From positions 206,577 to 270,576 of the forward strand of contig JAUXOL010000016.1 in NCBI GenBank assembly GCA_030682375.1: DNA of 64,000 nt, written 5' to 3'. This DNA comes from Gallionella sp. GTDB lineage: Bacteria; Pseudomonadota; Gammaproteobacteria; Burkholderiales; Gallionellaceae. The notes under the pieces are model-generated. The model was given only the letters and a program-made list of their open reading frames with translations. It was not told the DNA's origin and searched no databases. This document shows positions 50,412-59,352 of this stretch, piece by piece. Position 1 is the first letter of the stretch. Each line of letters starts with the position of its first letter. Position numbers and translations under genes: made by a program.

Positions 50412-53297
50412 ATGAAAAAAGTCCTGCTCAGCGAAATTCTGACGGCCTCCGTCAAGACGGTCTCACCATACGCCGAGATTGTCGACGTGCTGGCCGAGAT
50501 GGCGACGCTGAAAATCAGTTGCGTGATCGCCGTGGACGACGAACGCAAGCCGCTGGGGATATTCACCGAACGCGATGCGGTGCGCCTGCTGGCCCAACGG
50601 CGCGGATTGGGCGACCTGAAGATGGCCGATGCGATGAGCACTCCGCCCTTCACTTCTTCCGCGGATATCGATTTCCGCGAAGCCTACCGGATGCTGCAGG
50701 GACGCGGCTTCCGCCACCTCGTCGTCGTGGATGGCGATGGCCGACTGCAGGGCATCGTCACCGAAGGCGATTTCCTGCACCATCTCGACGCCGGCGACCT
50801 CTCCGAATTCAAGAGCACCGAGAAGGTCATGTCGCGCAACATCGTCACCGTCGATATCGGCGACACCGTTGCCGACGCAGTCGGCCTGATGAGCAGGAAC
50901 CGCTACAGCTGCGTGGTGGTCACGCGCGAACATATTCCCTACGGCATACTCACCGAGCGCGATGTGGTGAAACTGGCACCGAAGCTGGCTATTGGCGACA
51001 TCCAGATCGCCGACGTAGTGCGCACGCCGCTGATCACCATGCCGCCGAACACCGCGCTGCCGGACGCGATCAAGCACATGGATCGCCACGGGATACGCCA
51101 CCTCGTCATCGTCGAAGACGACAAGCTGCTCGGCCTGGTGACGCGCCACGACATGGTCAAGACCCTGCAGGGCAGCTACGTCAACTTCCTGCACGAGACC
51201 ATCCTGGGACAGCGCAAGGAGCTATTCAAACTCGTCCAGCAGCACAGCCTGTTCAAGCTGCACGATGCGGCGCTGGCGGCTGCGGCCAATGCCATCGTCA
51301 TCGCCGACCGCAAGGCAGTCGTCCAGTGGGCCAATCCGGCGTTCTCCCGCCTGACGGGTTACTCGCTGGAAGAGACCGTCGGCACCCATATCCGCGACCT
51401 GGTCCAGTCCGGCGAACAGCCCCCCGAATTCTACGGAACGCTATGGAAGACCATCCTCTCGGGCAAGGTGTGGCAGGGTGAGATCATCAACAGGCACAAG
51501 GACGGATCGCACTATCCAGAAGAGATGACGATCACGCCCGTATGCATAGAGGGCGACGCGATCACCCATTTCATCGCCGTCAAACAGGACATCAGCGAAC
51601 GCAAGCGCACCGAGGAGCAATTGCGGGAATCGGCCGCGGTGATGCGCAACACCCACGAAGGCGTGCTGATCACCGACACCGTGCCCAACATCATCGCGAT
51701 CAACGATGCCTATACGACCATCACCGGCTACAGCGCGGAAGACACCATCGGCAAGAATCCCAGCATGCTAGGTTCCGGCCGCGCCGACAAAACCTTCTAC
51801 CATGCGATGTGGAAGGAGATTGTCGAACGCGGATACTGGCAAGGCGAACTCTGGAACCGCCGCAAGAACGGCGAGATATATCCGCAACTGCTGACGATCA
51901 GCACCGTATACAACGACAAACAGCAACCGGTGCGCTACATCGGCGTGTTCTCCGACATCACCCAGCTCAAGGAGAATCAGGCACAGCTTGAATTCATGGC
52001 GCACCACGATCCGCTGACCCGGCTGCCCAACCGCTCACTGGTCGAATCCCGGCTGCAGCAGGAACTGGAGCAGGGACATCGTCACCACCTGCGCAGCGGC
52101 GTGCTGTTCATCGACCTGGACCACTTCAAGCCGATCAACGACAGCTTCGGCCATCTGGTCGGCGACGAGCTGCTGTGCGCGGTCGCCAAGCGTCTGGGCA
52201 TGCGCCTGCGCGAAGGCGACACGCTGGGGCGTCTGGGCGGCGACGAATTCATCCTGCTGCTATCCATGCTGCACGACACGCAGGATGCCGCGGTCGTCGC
52301 GCGCGACCTGATCGCCGCGCTGAACGAACCGTTCCAGCTTTCCGACGGACAAACGGTATTTATCGGCGGCAGCATCGGCATCAGCCTGTTCCCGCAGGAC
52401 GGCGAGACCATTTCCGAACTGATGAAGAACGCCGATGCCGCGATGTACCTCGCCAAGGAGAACGGACGCAACCAGTTCTCGTTCTACACCCGCGAACTGA
52501 ATGCCGACGCGCGCAACAAGCTGGCGCTAGAAAACGAGCTGCGGCTCGCCCTGCAACAGAGCGAGCTGACGCTGCACTACCAGCCCAAAGCGGAACTACG
52601 CAGCGGACGCATCGTCGGCGCCGAAGCCTTGTCGCGCTGGCAACAGGCCGACGGCAACTGGATATCGCCAGCCCAGTTCATCCCCATCGCCGAGAAATCC
52701 GGCTTGATCCTCGACCTGGGCAACTGGGTCATCGAACAGAGCTGCAGACAGATACGTGCATGGCTGGACGACGGCCTGCAGGACATCTGCATCGCGATCA
52801 ACATCTCCGCGCGCCAGTTCCGCAGCGGCAACCTCGATACCCAGCTGTCCGGGGCATTCGCACGGCACCGCATCGCGGCGCAGCATCTGGAGATCGAGCT
52901 GACCGAGAGCATGCTGATGCAGGAGCCGGATCGCGCGATCGAGACCATGCACAAACTCAAGCAACTGGGCGTGAAGATATCGCTCGACGACTTCGGCACC
53001 GGCTACTCCAGCCTCGGCTACCTGAGCCGTTTCCCGATAGACACGCTGAAGATCGACCAGTCCTTCGTGCGCGGAGTCACCTCCGTGGCCGACGACGCCG
53101 AGATCGCCTCCGCGATCATCGGCCTCGCCCACCGCATGAAACTGAGCGTCGTCGCCGAGGGTGTAGAGACTGCCGAGCAACTGTCGTTCCTGCGCAACAA
53201 CGAATGCGACGAAGTGCAGGGCTACTATTTCAGCAAGCCCGTCCCCGCCGGCGATTTCGCCGCCATGGTGCGCGACGGCAAGAGGCTGGTCGGCTGA
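50412..53297 (+). CDS. Four-CBS/PAS/PAS/GGDEF/EAL cyclic-di-GMP protein
   Basis: A 961-aa soluble dual-domain regulator. Residues 1-270 are four CBS repeats (TVSPYAEIVDVLAEMATLKI, then GIFTERDAVRLLAQRRG; later GILTERDVVKLAPK), which bind adenine nucleotides in other proteins. Two PAS domains follow at about 290-400 and 415-525. GGDEF is canonical (LGRLGGDEFILLLSM), and EAL is canonical (GAEALSRWQQADG, ISLDDFGTGYSSLG, EGVETAEQL). It may both make and degrade c-di-GMP. It has no TM. It is separated from the island at 53.7 kb by a 450-base gap. Confidence 0.93.
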   Translation: MKKVLLSEILTASVKTVSPYAEIVDVLAEMATLKISCVIAVDDERKPLGIFTERDAVRLLAQRRGLGDLKMADAMSTPPFTSSADIDFREAYRMLQGRGFRHLVVVDGDGRLQGIVTEGDFLHHLDAGDLSEFKSTEKVMSRNIVTVDIGDTVADAVGLMSRNRYSCVVVTREHIPYGILTERDVVKLAPKLAIGDIQIADVVRTPLITMPPNTALPDAIKHMDRHGIRHLVIVEDDKLLGLVTRHDMVKTLQGSYVNFLHETILGQRKELFKLVQQHSLFKLHDAALAAAANAIVIADRKAVVQWANPAFSRLTGYSLEETVGTHIRDLVQSGEQPPEFYGTLWKTILSGKVWQGEIINRHKDGSHYPEEMTITPVCIEGDAITHFIAVKQDISERKRTEEQLRESAAVMRNTHEGVLITDTVPNIIAINDAYTTITGYSAEDTIGKNPSMLGSGRADKTFYHAMWKEIVERGYWQGELWNRRKNGEIYPQLLTISTVYNDKQQPVRYIGVFSDITQLKENQAQLEFMAHHDPLTRLPNRSLVESRLQQELEQGHRHHLRSGVLFIDLDHFKPINDSFGHLVGDELLCAVAKRLGMRLREGDTLGRLGGDEFILLLSMLHDTQDAAVVARDLIAALNEPFQLSDGQTVFIGGSIGISLFPQDGETISELMKNADAAMYLAKENGRNQFSFYTRELNADARNKLALENELRLALQQSELTLHYQPKAELRSGRIVGAEALSRWQQADGNWISPAQFIPIAEKSGLILDLGNWVIEQSCRQIRAWLDDGLQDICIAINISARQFRSGNLDTQLSGAFARHRIAAQHLEIELTESMLMQEPDRAIETMHKLKQLGVKISLDDFGTGYSSLGYLSRFPIDTLKIDQSFVRGVTSVADDAEIASAIIGLAHRMKLSVVAEGVETAEQLSFLRNNECDEVQGYYFSKPVPAGDFAAMVRDGKRLVG

Positions 53298-53747
53298 CCG
53301 CAGCCTCGCCTGCGCGTTTCGCACCGGCGCATGAGCGAATCAACGGGTGACACTCCCATCCCGGCATGACGCTCCATCGCGCGCTACTCAACTCGCATCG
53401 CTATTGACATTCTCCGGCGAACTCAAATAGAGTTCGCCCAACTTGCAAATCCGCCACACGCACACCGCACCGCACGCACGGTTCGGGGCAACCGGCGGAA
53501 TCCCCAGAACAGGAGGCTGGCGCAAATCGATTCCCGCACAAACGGGATCTTTGCCAATGGCCGTTTTACTTGTTCCAAAAGGGGGCGTCACATGACTGCG
53601 AGTCTCTCCTCTATTCTTTTTTCCAGACGCGAAAACCGCGCGCTGCCCCCGCCTGCTCCCGATTGCATCGCACTCGCCCCCGATATCCGGCAGGCGATCG
53701 CGTGCGCATCGTGAAAAAAACAAACGAGCCTCCGGGGAGAAAGACGA
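53298..53747. other. 450-base stretch with no secure gene
   Basis: Between the CBS-GGDEF-EAL gene and the island. It holds GGCGAACTC-AAATA-GAGTTCGCC at 53416-53438, a 9-bp hairpin, and TTGACA at 53404 without a good -10 downstream. A 40-codon reading frame (53592-53714, MTASLSSILFSRRENRALPP at its start) has GGGGG upstream and ends 33 bases before the next gene; it has no recognisable features and may be chance or a leader. The island promoter is probably here. Confidence 0.5.
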
Positions 53748-54728
53748 ATGTTCGGCATCGAATCGCTTGAGGTGATGATAGGCGTCATCACCATCTATCT
53801 GATATTTGCATTGGCCTGCACGGCGATCGTCGAGGCGATATCGACGTGGCTCAGCGTGCGCAGCAGCAATCTCGAATCGGCTCTGGACGAGTTCCTGCAC
53901 GGCAGCGTCGATGAGGGGAAAAGCTTTACCGATGCATTCTTCGCCCACCCTATCGTGCAATCCCTCAGCGAAGGCGACGACGGCCGACCTTCCTATATCG
54001 ATCCCGAAATCGTCGGCCTGGTCGTAGCGAACCTGATCATGGCGAAAGGCAGCGCATCCTCGATCAAGCAGGCGATAGACGACCTGCCCGGCACTATCCG
54101 GGACAACCGCATCAAGGGGCTGCTGGATGCATTGCAGAGCGAAGCCGGCGAAGACAGGGCGGCCTTCCGGAAGCTGATCGCATACCACTACGATGCCGCG
54201 ATGGATCGCGCGTCCGGCTGGTACAAGAAGAAGGCCCAGACCTACTCCCTGATCGTATCGACCATGCTGGTCCTGTTTGCCAACATAGACACGATTCAGC
54301 TGGCCAACTCGCTCTCCGCCAATCCCGAGGCCAGAGCGAAGATGATCGAAATCTCCCAGCGGGAACTCGACGCCGCCAAGGAAGCAGAAGCCCGAGCGAC
54401 GCAAGAGAACAAATCGCCTCCCCCTGCGGCGGATACGGCGGCCGAAGAGACCGACGCCGGGATCGATCCGCTGCGGGAATCCAAGGACCGCAGCGAGAAC
54501 GCCGCCAAGGCGCTGGCGAGAGCCAATGCGGATCTTTCTTCGGCGGGCATACAACTAGGCTGGACTGCGCCCCCCGCAGGCATCGGCGACTGGGCAAGCA
54601 AGTTCTTAGGTCTGCTGGTCAGCATTCTGGCGATCTCGCTGGGTGCGCCATTCTGGTTCGACATACTCAGTCGCGTGATGCAGGTCCGGGCGGCCGGGGT
54701 GTCGCCGCGCGAAAAGAGCACGCAATAG
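53748..54728 (+). CDS. Island gene 1: membrane protein of unknown function
   Basis: A 326-aa protein, not recognised. An N-terminal hydrophobic helix (ESLEVMIGVITIYLIFALAC, then TAIVEAIS) is followed by a soluble part, a segment with SLIVSTMLVLFANIDTIQLA, a charged Ala/Glu-rich coiled-coil-like stretch (residues about 200-265, including PPPAADTAAEETDAGIDPLR) and a final hydrophobic helix (FLGLLVSILAISLGAPFWFD). Topology: three membrane segments with long loops. It starts the island after GGGGAGAAAGACGA, and the next gene starts 10 bases after it, suggesting one transcript. Confidence 0.7.
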   Translation: MFGIESLEVMIGVITIYLIFALACTAIVEAISTWLSVRSSNLESALDEFLHGSVDEGKSFTDAFFAHPIVQSLSEGDDGRPSYIDPEIVGLVVANLIMAKGSASSIKQAIDDLPGTIRDNRIKGLLDALQSEAGEDRAAFRKLIAYHYDAAMDRASGWYKKKAQTYSLIVSTMLVLFANIDTIQLANSLSANPEARAKMIEISQRELDAAKEAEARATQENKSPPPAADTAAEETDAGIDPLRESKDRSENAAKALARANADLSSAGIQLGWTAPPAGIGDWASKFLGLLVSILAISLGAPFWFDILSRVMQVRAAGVSPREKSTQ

Positions 54729-54738
54729 GAGGCGCCCC

Positions 54739-55725
54739 ATGCAACCGATAAAGACAAGAAACCATACCCCGAGCATCCGGGAAAGCTGGAGCTACCGGCT
54801 CAAGGAAAAATTCCTGCGTTTCTTCGGCGACCTCAAGCTGATCGGCGACCAGCCGCGTTCCTTTGTCCTGCCTCACCTGCTGACGACGCTGCTTTTCCGC
54901 GGCACGCTATTGCATGACCCAGGCTCCTATCGGGTCAAGGGCGACGACATGCGCAGGGCGATGAACGAACTGCAGCCGGGCGATATTCTGGTGCGCGGAT
55001 TCGAGAACTACGTCGACGGCTATTTCATCCCCGGAGAATTCAGCCATGTCGGGCTCTATCTCGGCAAGGTGGATGCGGACACGATACGCCAGCACTGGAA
55101 TACCGTCCTTCCGGGAAGCGTCTTATTCGAAAACGATTACGCCCAACTGGAAGAAGTGTTGGCCCATGCTTCGAGCGGCGAGCAGATGGTCATCCACTCG
55201 ATGAAGGACGGCATATTCATGGAGGACCTGCTCAACTTCTGCCGCTGCGACTACATGGCGGCGGTCAGATTCCCGGAGTCCGTCACGCGCGCCGATCATG
55301 TGCAGCGTCCCTATTCCGAGAACGATGCCATCAAGAAGGCCTTCACCGGAGAGGAGATAACCATAGCCGAACGCCTGGGGACCCATAGCCCCGTTGCGTA
55401 TGAAGAGGCATTCCCGGTCGTGTTCAAGCTTGCACTGTCGCAACTGGGCAAAGCCTACGACTTCGGCCTGGATTTCTCCAGCTTCCAGAAGATGTCCTGC
55501 ACCGAATTCGTCTATTACTGCACCAAGTCCCTCGAATGGTGCTCAGGCATACAACCGGTCATCGAGAGCGTCGCATCCATCGAGGCCCCTGGTATCTCGC
55601 CCGATGGCTTCATCGGATCGCGCGAACTCGGTGTCGCGTTCGCCAGCCGATCCGTCCTGGAGCGGGACATCATCGGGAAGATCAAGGCACGTTATCCGGG
55701 ACCTTACGGGGGAGGCTACAGATGA
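54739..55725 (+). CDS. Island gene 2: YiiX-like permuted papain-fold (NlpC/P60 superfamily) hydrolase
   Basis: A 328-aa protein with YiiX/LRAT-like features: LQPGDILVRGFENYVDGYFI, FSHVGLYLG with the catalytic His, and a late KAYDFGLDFSSFQKMSCTEF followed by VYY C with the catalytic Cys in SCTEFVYYC. The permuted His-before-Cys order fits YiiX. Family members cleave amide or thioester bonds, sometimes in peptidoglycan or lipids. No signal peptide or TM. AGGAGG precedes it. It probably works with the membrane protein upstream; the substrate is unknown. Confidence 0.82.
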   Translation: MQPIKTRNHTPSIRESWSYRLKEKFLRFFGDLKLIGDQPRSFVLPHLLTTLLFRGTLLHDPGSYRVKGDDMRRAMNELQPGDILVRGFENYVDGYFIPGEFSHVGLYLGKVDADTIRQHWNTVLPGSVLFENDYAQLEEVLAHASSGEQMVIHSMKDGIFMEDLLNFCRCDYMAAVRFPESVTRADHVQRPYSENDAIKKAFTGEEITIAERLGTHSPVAYEEAFPVVFKLALSQLGKAYDFGLDFSSFQKMSCTEFVYYCTKSLEWCSGIQPVIESVASIEAPGISPDGFIGSRELGVAFASRSVLERDIIGKIKARYPGPYGGGYR

Positions 55726-55811
55726 GCAATGCCAGCCGGGTTCGCCCTTGCCCATCCGCACCGCTTGCGGTAGCCGTCGAGCCGACTCTTTAACCGGACA
55801 GGAGGACAACG

Positions 55812-56450
55812 ATGCAACTCACCGAAAAACAGCTCAAGACGATCATGCCGCTTTGCGACACAGGCACATGGATCGTGCCGCTCAACGACGCGATGGCAAG
55901 ATTCGAGATCGACACCCCGGACAGGACCGCGGCCTTTCTCGCGCAACTGGCACACGAATCGGCCGAGACCACGCGCCTCACCGAAGGCCTCTCCTACTCG
56001 CGCGCAGACCGCCTGTGCGCGGTCTGGCCGAAGCGCTTCCCTACGACGGGCGCGGCCCAGCCCTATGTGAAAAATCCGGAGAAGCTCGCCAACTTCGTCT
56101 ACGCCAACCGCGGCGGCAATGGCGATGCGGACAGCGGCGACGGTTACCGCTATCGCGGCCGCGGACTGTTCCAGCTGACCTTCAGGGACAACTACCGCCT
56201 GGCCGGAGATGCTCTGAACATGGCGCTAGTCGACGACCCCGACCTGGTCGCCACGCCCCCCGTCGCGGCGCTGACCGCCGCGCACTACTGGCAGCGACTG
56301 GGTCTGAACGCACTGGCCGACCATCAGCCCGGCGACGACGACGTGAAGGACTTCGAACAGATCTCCATACGCATCAACGGCGGGCGCGTCGGCCTCGTCG
56401 AGCGGAAAAGATACTGGGCGCAGGCGCAGGCCGCACTGGGGATCGCCTGA
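55812..56450 (+). CDS. Island gene 3: GH19 endolysin-like glycoside hydrolase
   Basis: A 212-aa GH19 (chitinase-like) enzyme of the kind used as phage endolysins against peptidoglycan. Catalytic Glu residues: LAQLAHESAETTRLTEGLSY. The substrate-cleft YRYRGRGLFQLTFRDNYRLA, ALTAAHYWQRLGLNALAD and the C-terminal ISIRINGGRVGLVERKRYW complete the fold. It has no signal peptide, so like phage endolysins it would need a holin or other help to reach the wall. A strong AGGAGG lies 6 bases before the start. The two spanin-like genes follow. Confidence 0.88.
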   Translation: MQLTEKQLKTIMPLCDTGTWIVPLNDAMARFEIDTPDRTAAFLAQLAHESAETTRLTEGLSYSRADRLCAVWPKRFPTTGAAQPYVKNPEKLANFVYANRGGNGDADSGDGYRYRGRGLFQLTFRDNYRLAGDALNMALVDDPDLVATPPVAALTAAHYWQRLGLNALADHQPGDDDVKDFEQISIRINGGRVGLVERKRYWAQAQAALGIA

Positions 56451-56492
56451 CGCGATCGCACCGACACCATGTCCACACCGAGGAAAACCGTC

Positions 56493-56600
56493 ATGACAGC
56501 AAACCCCAGCACCATCGGCTTCGTACCCATCGCATCCGACGATGGCGACTCCCCGCTTATTGCCAACGTAACGGCCCGATATCAAGGAGCGACCGAATGA
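56493..56600 (+). CDS. Tiny ORF coupled to the spanin-like gene
   Basis: A 35-residue reading frame (MTANPSTIGFVPIASDDGDS at its start), preceded by GAGGAAAACCGTC, ending with a stop that overlaps the next start by 4 bases (ATGA). The tight coupling and Shine-Dalgarno argue it is translated; the product has no recognisable feature. It may be a small protein or a coupling leader. An upstream in-frame ATG at 56469 is possible. Confidence 0.4.
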   Translation: MTANPSTIGFVPIASDDGDSPLIANVTARYQGATE

Positions 56601-57115
56601 GGAATATTTTGCTGATATCGATCCTGATCGCAGGCCTGCTGGCCGGTTATCTGATCGGCGACTACCGGGGCAAGTCGGCCAGAGCAGCGCTGGAAGAAGC
56701 CATCAAGACCGGGGTAAAGCTCGATACCGAACGACGCGATGCGATAGCCAGACTCGAAACGGAATTGCGCAGCATCGACGAAAGACACCAGCAGGAGCTG
56801 GAAGCAAGCCGCAAGGAATACGACGCAAAATCGGCCGAGTGGCAACGCGAGAAAGCCGGCTTGAACGAAAGGATCAGGGGGCTGAGATCGGCCTATGCCG
56901 AGAAGGCCGCCGAATTGAAGCGGCTCATCGAACAACTGGGCCGCACAACGGGAGCGGAAAGAGAACCGCTCCAGCGCAAGATCGAGCGTCTGCAAACGGA
57001 AATGGGATTGCTGTCACTCCAGATCGAAGGCAATGCCTGCCTGAGCGTTCAGGTTCCCCAGAGCGTACATGATGCGCTGGCCCTGAAAATGACCAACAAC
57101 ATCGGAGGAAAGTGA
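56597..57115 (+). CDS. Island gene 4: coiled-coil membrane protein, inner-spanin (Rz)-like
   Basis: A 172-aa bitopic protein. N-terminal TM at 3-20 (NILLISILIAGLLAGYLIGD), then a long periplasmic coiled coil from about 25 to 140 (RDAIARLETELRSIDERHQQ, EREPLQRKIERLQTEMGLLS). Length and topology (N-in, periplasmic coiled coil) match phage Rz inner spanins, which fuse inner and outer membranes after endolysin acts. The start is coupled to the tiny ORF and its stop to the lipoprotein gene (ATGA overlaps). Sequence identity to a known Rz is not visible to me; the call rests on structure and context. Confidence 0.68.
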   Translation: MRNILLISILIAGLLAGYLIGDYRGKSARAALEEAIKTGVKLDTERRDAIARLETELRSIDERHQQELEASRKEYDAKSAEWQREKAGLNERIRGLRSAYAEKAAELKRLIEQLGRTTGAEREPLQRKIERLQTEMGLLSLQIEGNACLSVQVPQSVHDALALKMTNNIGGK

Positions 57116-57444
57116 TGAACACGCCCGGCCTCAGAAACATCCTCATCCTCATGGGCGGCCTCTTCATCGCCGGATGCACGACTACGGTTCCCGTCGTGCC
57201 CCATGCCATCCGCTGCGAACTCGGCCCCAAGTTGAAGGCATACCGTTGTGCGGAACCTAAGCCCCTGCCCCAGGACGCGACATTCCAGACTCTGGTCGAC
57301 ACGATGCTGTCCGACCGCCAAGCCCTGCGCGAATGCAACCTCTCGGCAAACGCGTTGCGCAACTCCATCAATAAATGCAACCAGGCGACCGACGACTTCA
57401 ACAAGAAAATAGACGAGTTGAATGAATCGAACGCGAAGCACTGA
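57112..57444 (+). CDS. Island gene 5: small lipoprotein, outer-spanin (Rz1)-like
   Basis: A 110-aa lipoprotein: signal LRNILILMGGLFIAGC with lipobox FIAGC, then a Cys/Pro-containing part (IRCELGPKLKAYRCAEPKPL), TLVDTMLSDRQALRECNLSA and a short coiled coil (KCNQATDDFNKKIDELNES). An outer-membrane-type lipoprotein directly after a coiled-coil membrane protein, overlapping it by 4 bases, is the i-spanin/o-spanin arrangement. DRQALRECN plus LR..I..CN resembles o-spanins of Caudoviricetes (from memory). No experimental support. Confidence 0.68.
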   Translation: MMNTPGLRNILILMGGLFIAGCTTTVPVVPHAIRCELGPKLKAYRCAEPKPLPQDATFQTLVDTMLSDRQALRECNLSANALRNSINKCNQATDDFNKKIDELNESNAKH

Positions 57445-57477
57445 AAAGACCACCCTCCTCGATACAAGGAAACCGTC

Positions 57478-58380
57478 ATGAACAAGAAAATCAAAATCGC
57501 ATTCACCTCCTGCGCCCGTTACGAAACGTTCCCGAACCAGCCGCAGTGGGCCGACATCGAGAGCGCGAATCCGGATTACCTGTTCCTGCTGGGAGACCAG
57601 ATCTACATGGACTTCGGCCTCGTGGGCAAAGAGCGCAACGGCACGCCCAAAGGCTATTCCGCGGACAAATTCCGCAGGATCATGAACGAAAAATATACCC
57701 GGCAATGGAACGAACCGCATTTCAAGCGGCTGTTCGACAAGATGAAGGCGAAGAACGCCGTCTACGGTGTATGGGACGACCACGACTTCGCCTGGAACAA
57801 CGCCCTCGGCAGCGAAGTCCCGCCCGAGATCAGGGCGATATCGCGCGAATGCTTCCACCACTGGATGAACTGCTCCACCAACCTGCCCGAGATCTATTGC
57901 CACATCGACATACCGGGTGCGCGGGTGATCTTCCTGGACAACCGCTATTACGCGAGCAGCAGCACCTTGCTCGGCACGAAACAATTCGAATTCCTCGCCG
58001 CGAAACTGGAGCACACGCAGCAATACACTTTCATCTGCTCGGGCCTGACACTCACGCATGGATCGGAGAACTGGTCGAAACACCGAAGCGACTACAACAG
58101 GCTTTGTTCCCTGATCCGTGACAAGAAGCATGTCGTCTTTCTGGCCGGGGATATCCACCATAACGCCTTCTCGCCGCCGAGCGCCGAGCGTAACTGCTAC
58201 GAGATCGTCGCTTCCGGACTGGCAGTCAACTACCTGGGGCTGCCCTTCAGCTTCGACGACCGGCACAACTGGGGGATGCTCGAATTCGACGAGGACGAGC
58301 TCCTGGTTCGCCTGACCGACAAGCACGGCAGCGATGACTACCGCATCGACAGCCGCACCTGGAAACACAAGAAGCTTTAA
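57478..58380 (+). CDS. Island gene 6: PhoD-like metallophosphoesterase
   Basis: A 300-aa PhoD-family phosphatase/phosphodiesterase. Metal-binding blocks: IAFTSCARYETF, DYLFLLGDQIYMDFG, AVYGVWDDHDFAWNNALGS, the helical insert with HWMNCSTNLPEIYCHIDIPG, and VVFLAGDIHHNAFSPPSAER (Asp, His, His). Most PhoD proteins carry a Tat signal; this one has none, so it would be cytoplasmic or delivered otherwise. The C-terminal part is present in full. It follows the spanin-like genes by 33 bases with AAGGAA as ribosome-binding site. Confidence 0.87.
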   Translation: MNKKIKIAFTSCARYETFPNQPQWADIESANPDYLFLLGDQIYMDFGLVGKERNGTPKGYSADKFRRIMNEKYTRQWNEPHFKRLFDKMKAKNAVYGVWDDHDFAWNNALGSEVPPEIRAISRECFHHWMNCSTNLPEIYCHIDIPGARVIFLDNRYYASSSTLLGTKQFEFLAAKLEHTQQYTFICSGLTLTHGSENWSKHRSDYNRLCSLIRDKKHVVFLAGDIHHNAFSPPSAERNCYEIVASGLAVNYLGLPFSFDDRHNWGMLEFDEDELLVRLTDKHGSDDYRIDSRTWKHKKL

Positions 58381-58437
58381 CGAAGACAGTATCGACCCGA
58401 CTCGTAGATTCCGACCATCACCTTACGGAGTAGACAT

Positions 58438-59352
58438 ATGCGAACCTTCAGATACCTGATCCTTCTTGTCTCGATACCGCTGTGGCTGAACGGCTGCGGC
58501 GGAAGCCCTGAAAAAACTGCAGAGGCCGCAGCTACACCAACAAGAGAAGAAGAAGTCGCCGCAACATACCAGCCAGCGAAGGCTATGGCATATCCGCCAA
58601 CTCACGCCGCCAAAGCGGCCGCAGCCCCTGAATTTACCACGCCCACTAAAACAGTTGCAGCGCCGAAACCTGTTTCAGGTTCAGTGAAATCGGGCCAGTG
58701 GAAAACCAGCCATGAAAACAGCAAGCAGATCGTTCATGTCTCCGGCATGGAGGCCGCATCGCCTCTGCCGTCGCCCCCCACCGACGAGGGAATCAGCTCC
58801 TACCTTGTGAAGGTCGATGCCAACAAAGAAATCAAAATGAGCATCGACCCCGAAAAACCGGCATCCGGACAATTGACGGTATGGATAGGGCAGCCCAAAT
58901 ACGAGCCGAAAACGCTGGAAGGAATGATCTCCACAACAGGCACCCTGCAAACCAGCATTCCCGCAGCCAGTGCAAAAATCACGCCCAGTTTTCCCGACGA
59001 TCCAACGGCGTTCAAGGCCGAACCTGAAGCCAGCAAATGTCAACGCATAGACCCGACCGGAACCGCAGTGTCCTTTGCGATCACCCCGACCAGAGCAGGA
59101 CAATTCAGGGTCGGTGCAAGTGTCGAGCTTTACAAGGAGCAAGGATGCCAAGGGGACGTGCTAACCAAGACCGCCAACCCCATCACCGTAAAGGTCAAGG
59201 CGTTCATACCTAGCGGATCTATTCTTGACTTAGCCTGGGCTGCAATCAAGGACTTCATCAAGGAAATCTTCGCCGCACTGTTCACTGTCCTGGTCATCGT
59301 GTTCAGAAAACGGCTGTTCAAATTATTCGGCACAGAAGGAGACAAACCATGA
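58438..59352 (+). CDS. Island gene 7: lipoprotein with C-terminal membrane helix
   Basis: A 304-aa protein, not recognised. A lipoprotein signal (YLILLVSIPLWLNGC, lipobox LNGC), an Ala/Thr/Pro-rich linker (residues about 25-85), a beta-rich middle part (ISSYLVKVDANKEIKMSIDP; PEASKCQRIDPTGTAVSFAI; VGASVELYKEQGCQG) and one C-terminal TM helix (IFAALFTVLVIVFRKRLFKL). The TM helix and the acyl anchor suggest it spans the periplasm from the inner membrane. The stop overlaps the next start by 4 bases, so it is likely a partner, perhaps a periplasmic immunity or chaperone protein for the hydrolase (inference). Confidence 0.7.
   Translation: MRTFRYLILLVSIPLWLNGCGGSPEKTAEAAATPTREEEVAATYQPAKAMAYPPTHAAKAAAAPEFTTPTKTVAAPKPVSGSVKSGQWKTSHENSKQIVHVSGMEAASPLPSPPTDEGISSYLVKVDANKEIKMSIDPEKPASGQLTVWIGQPKYEPKTLEGMISTTGTLQTSIPAASAKITPSFPDDPTAFKAEPEASKCQRIDPTGTAVSFAITPTRAGQFRVGASVELYKEQGCQGDVLTKTANPITVKVKAFIPSGSILDLAWAAIKDFIKEIFAALFTVLVIVFRKRLFKLFGTEGDKP

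Noticed and set aside
53388..54554. A 388-codon minus-strand frame at the start of the island
   Set aside because: Antisense to the well-supported gene at 53748-54728 and low-complexity in character.
55722..55793. A 23-residue frame overlapping the YiiX-like gene stop (ATGA)
   Set aside because: Too short, no features; may be chance, though the overlap is noted.
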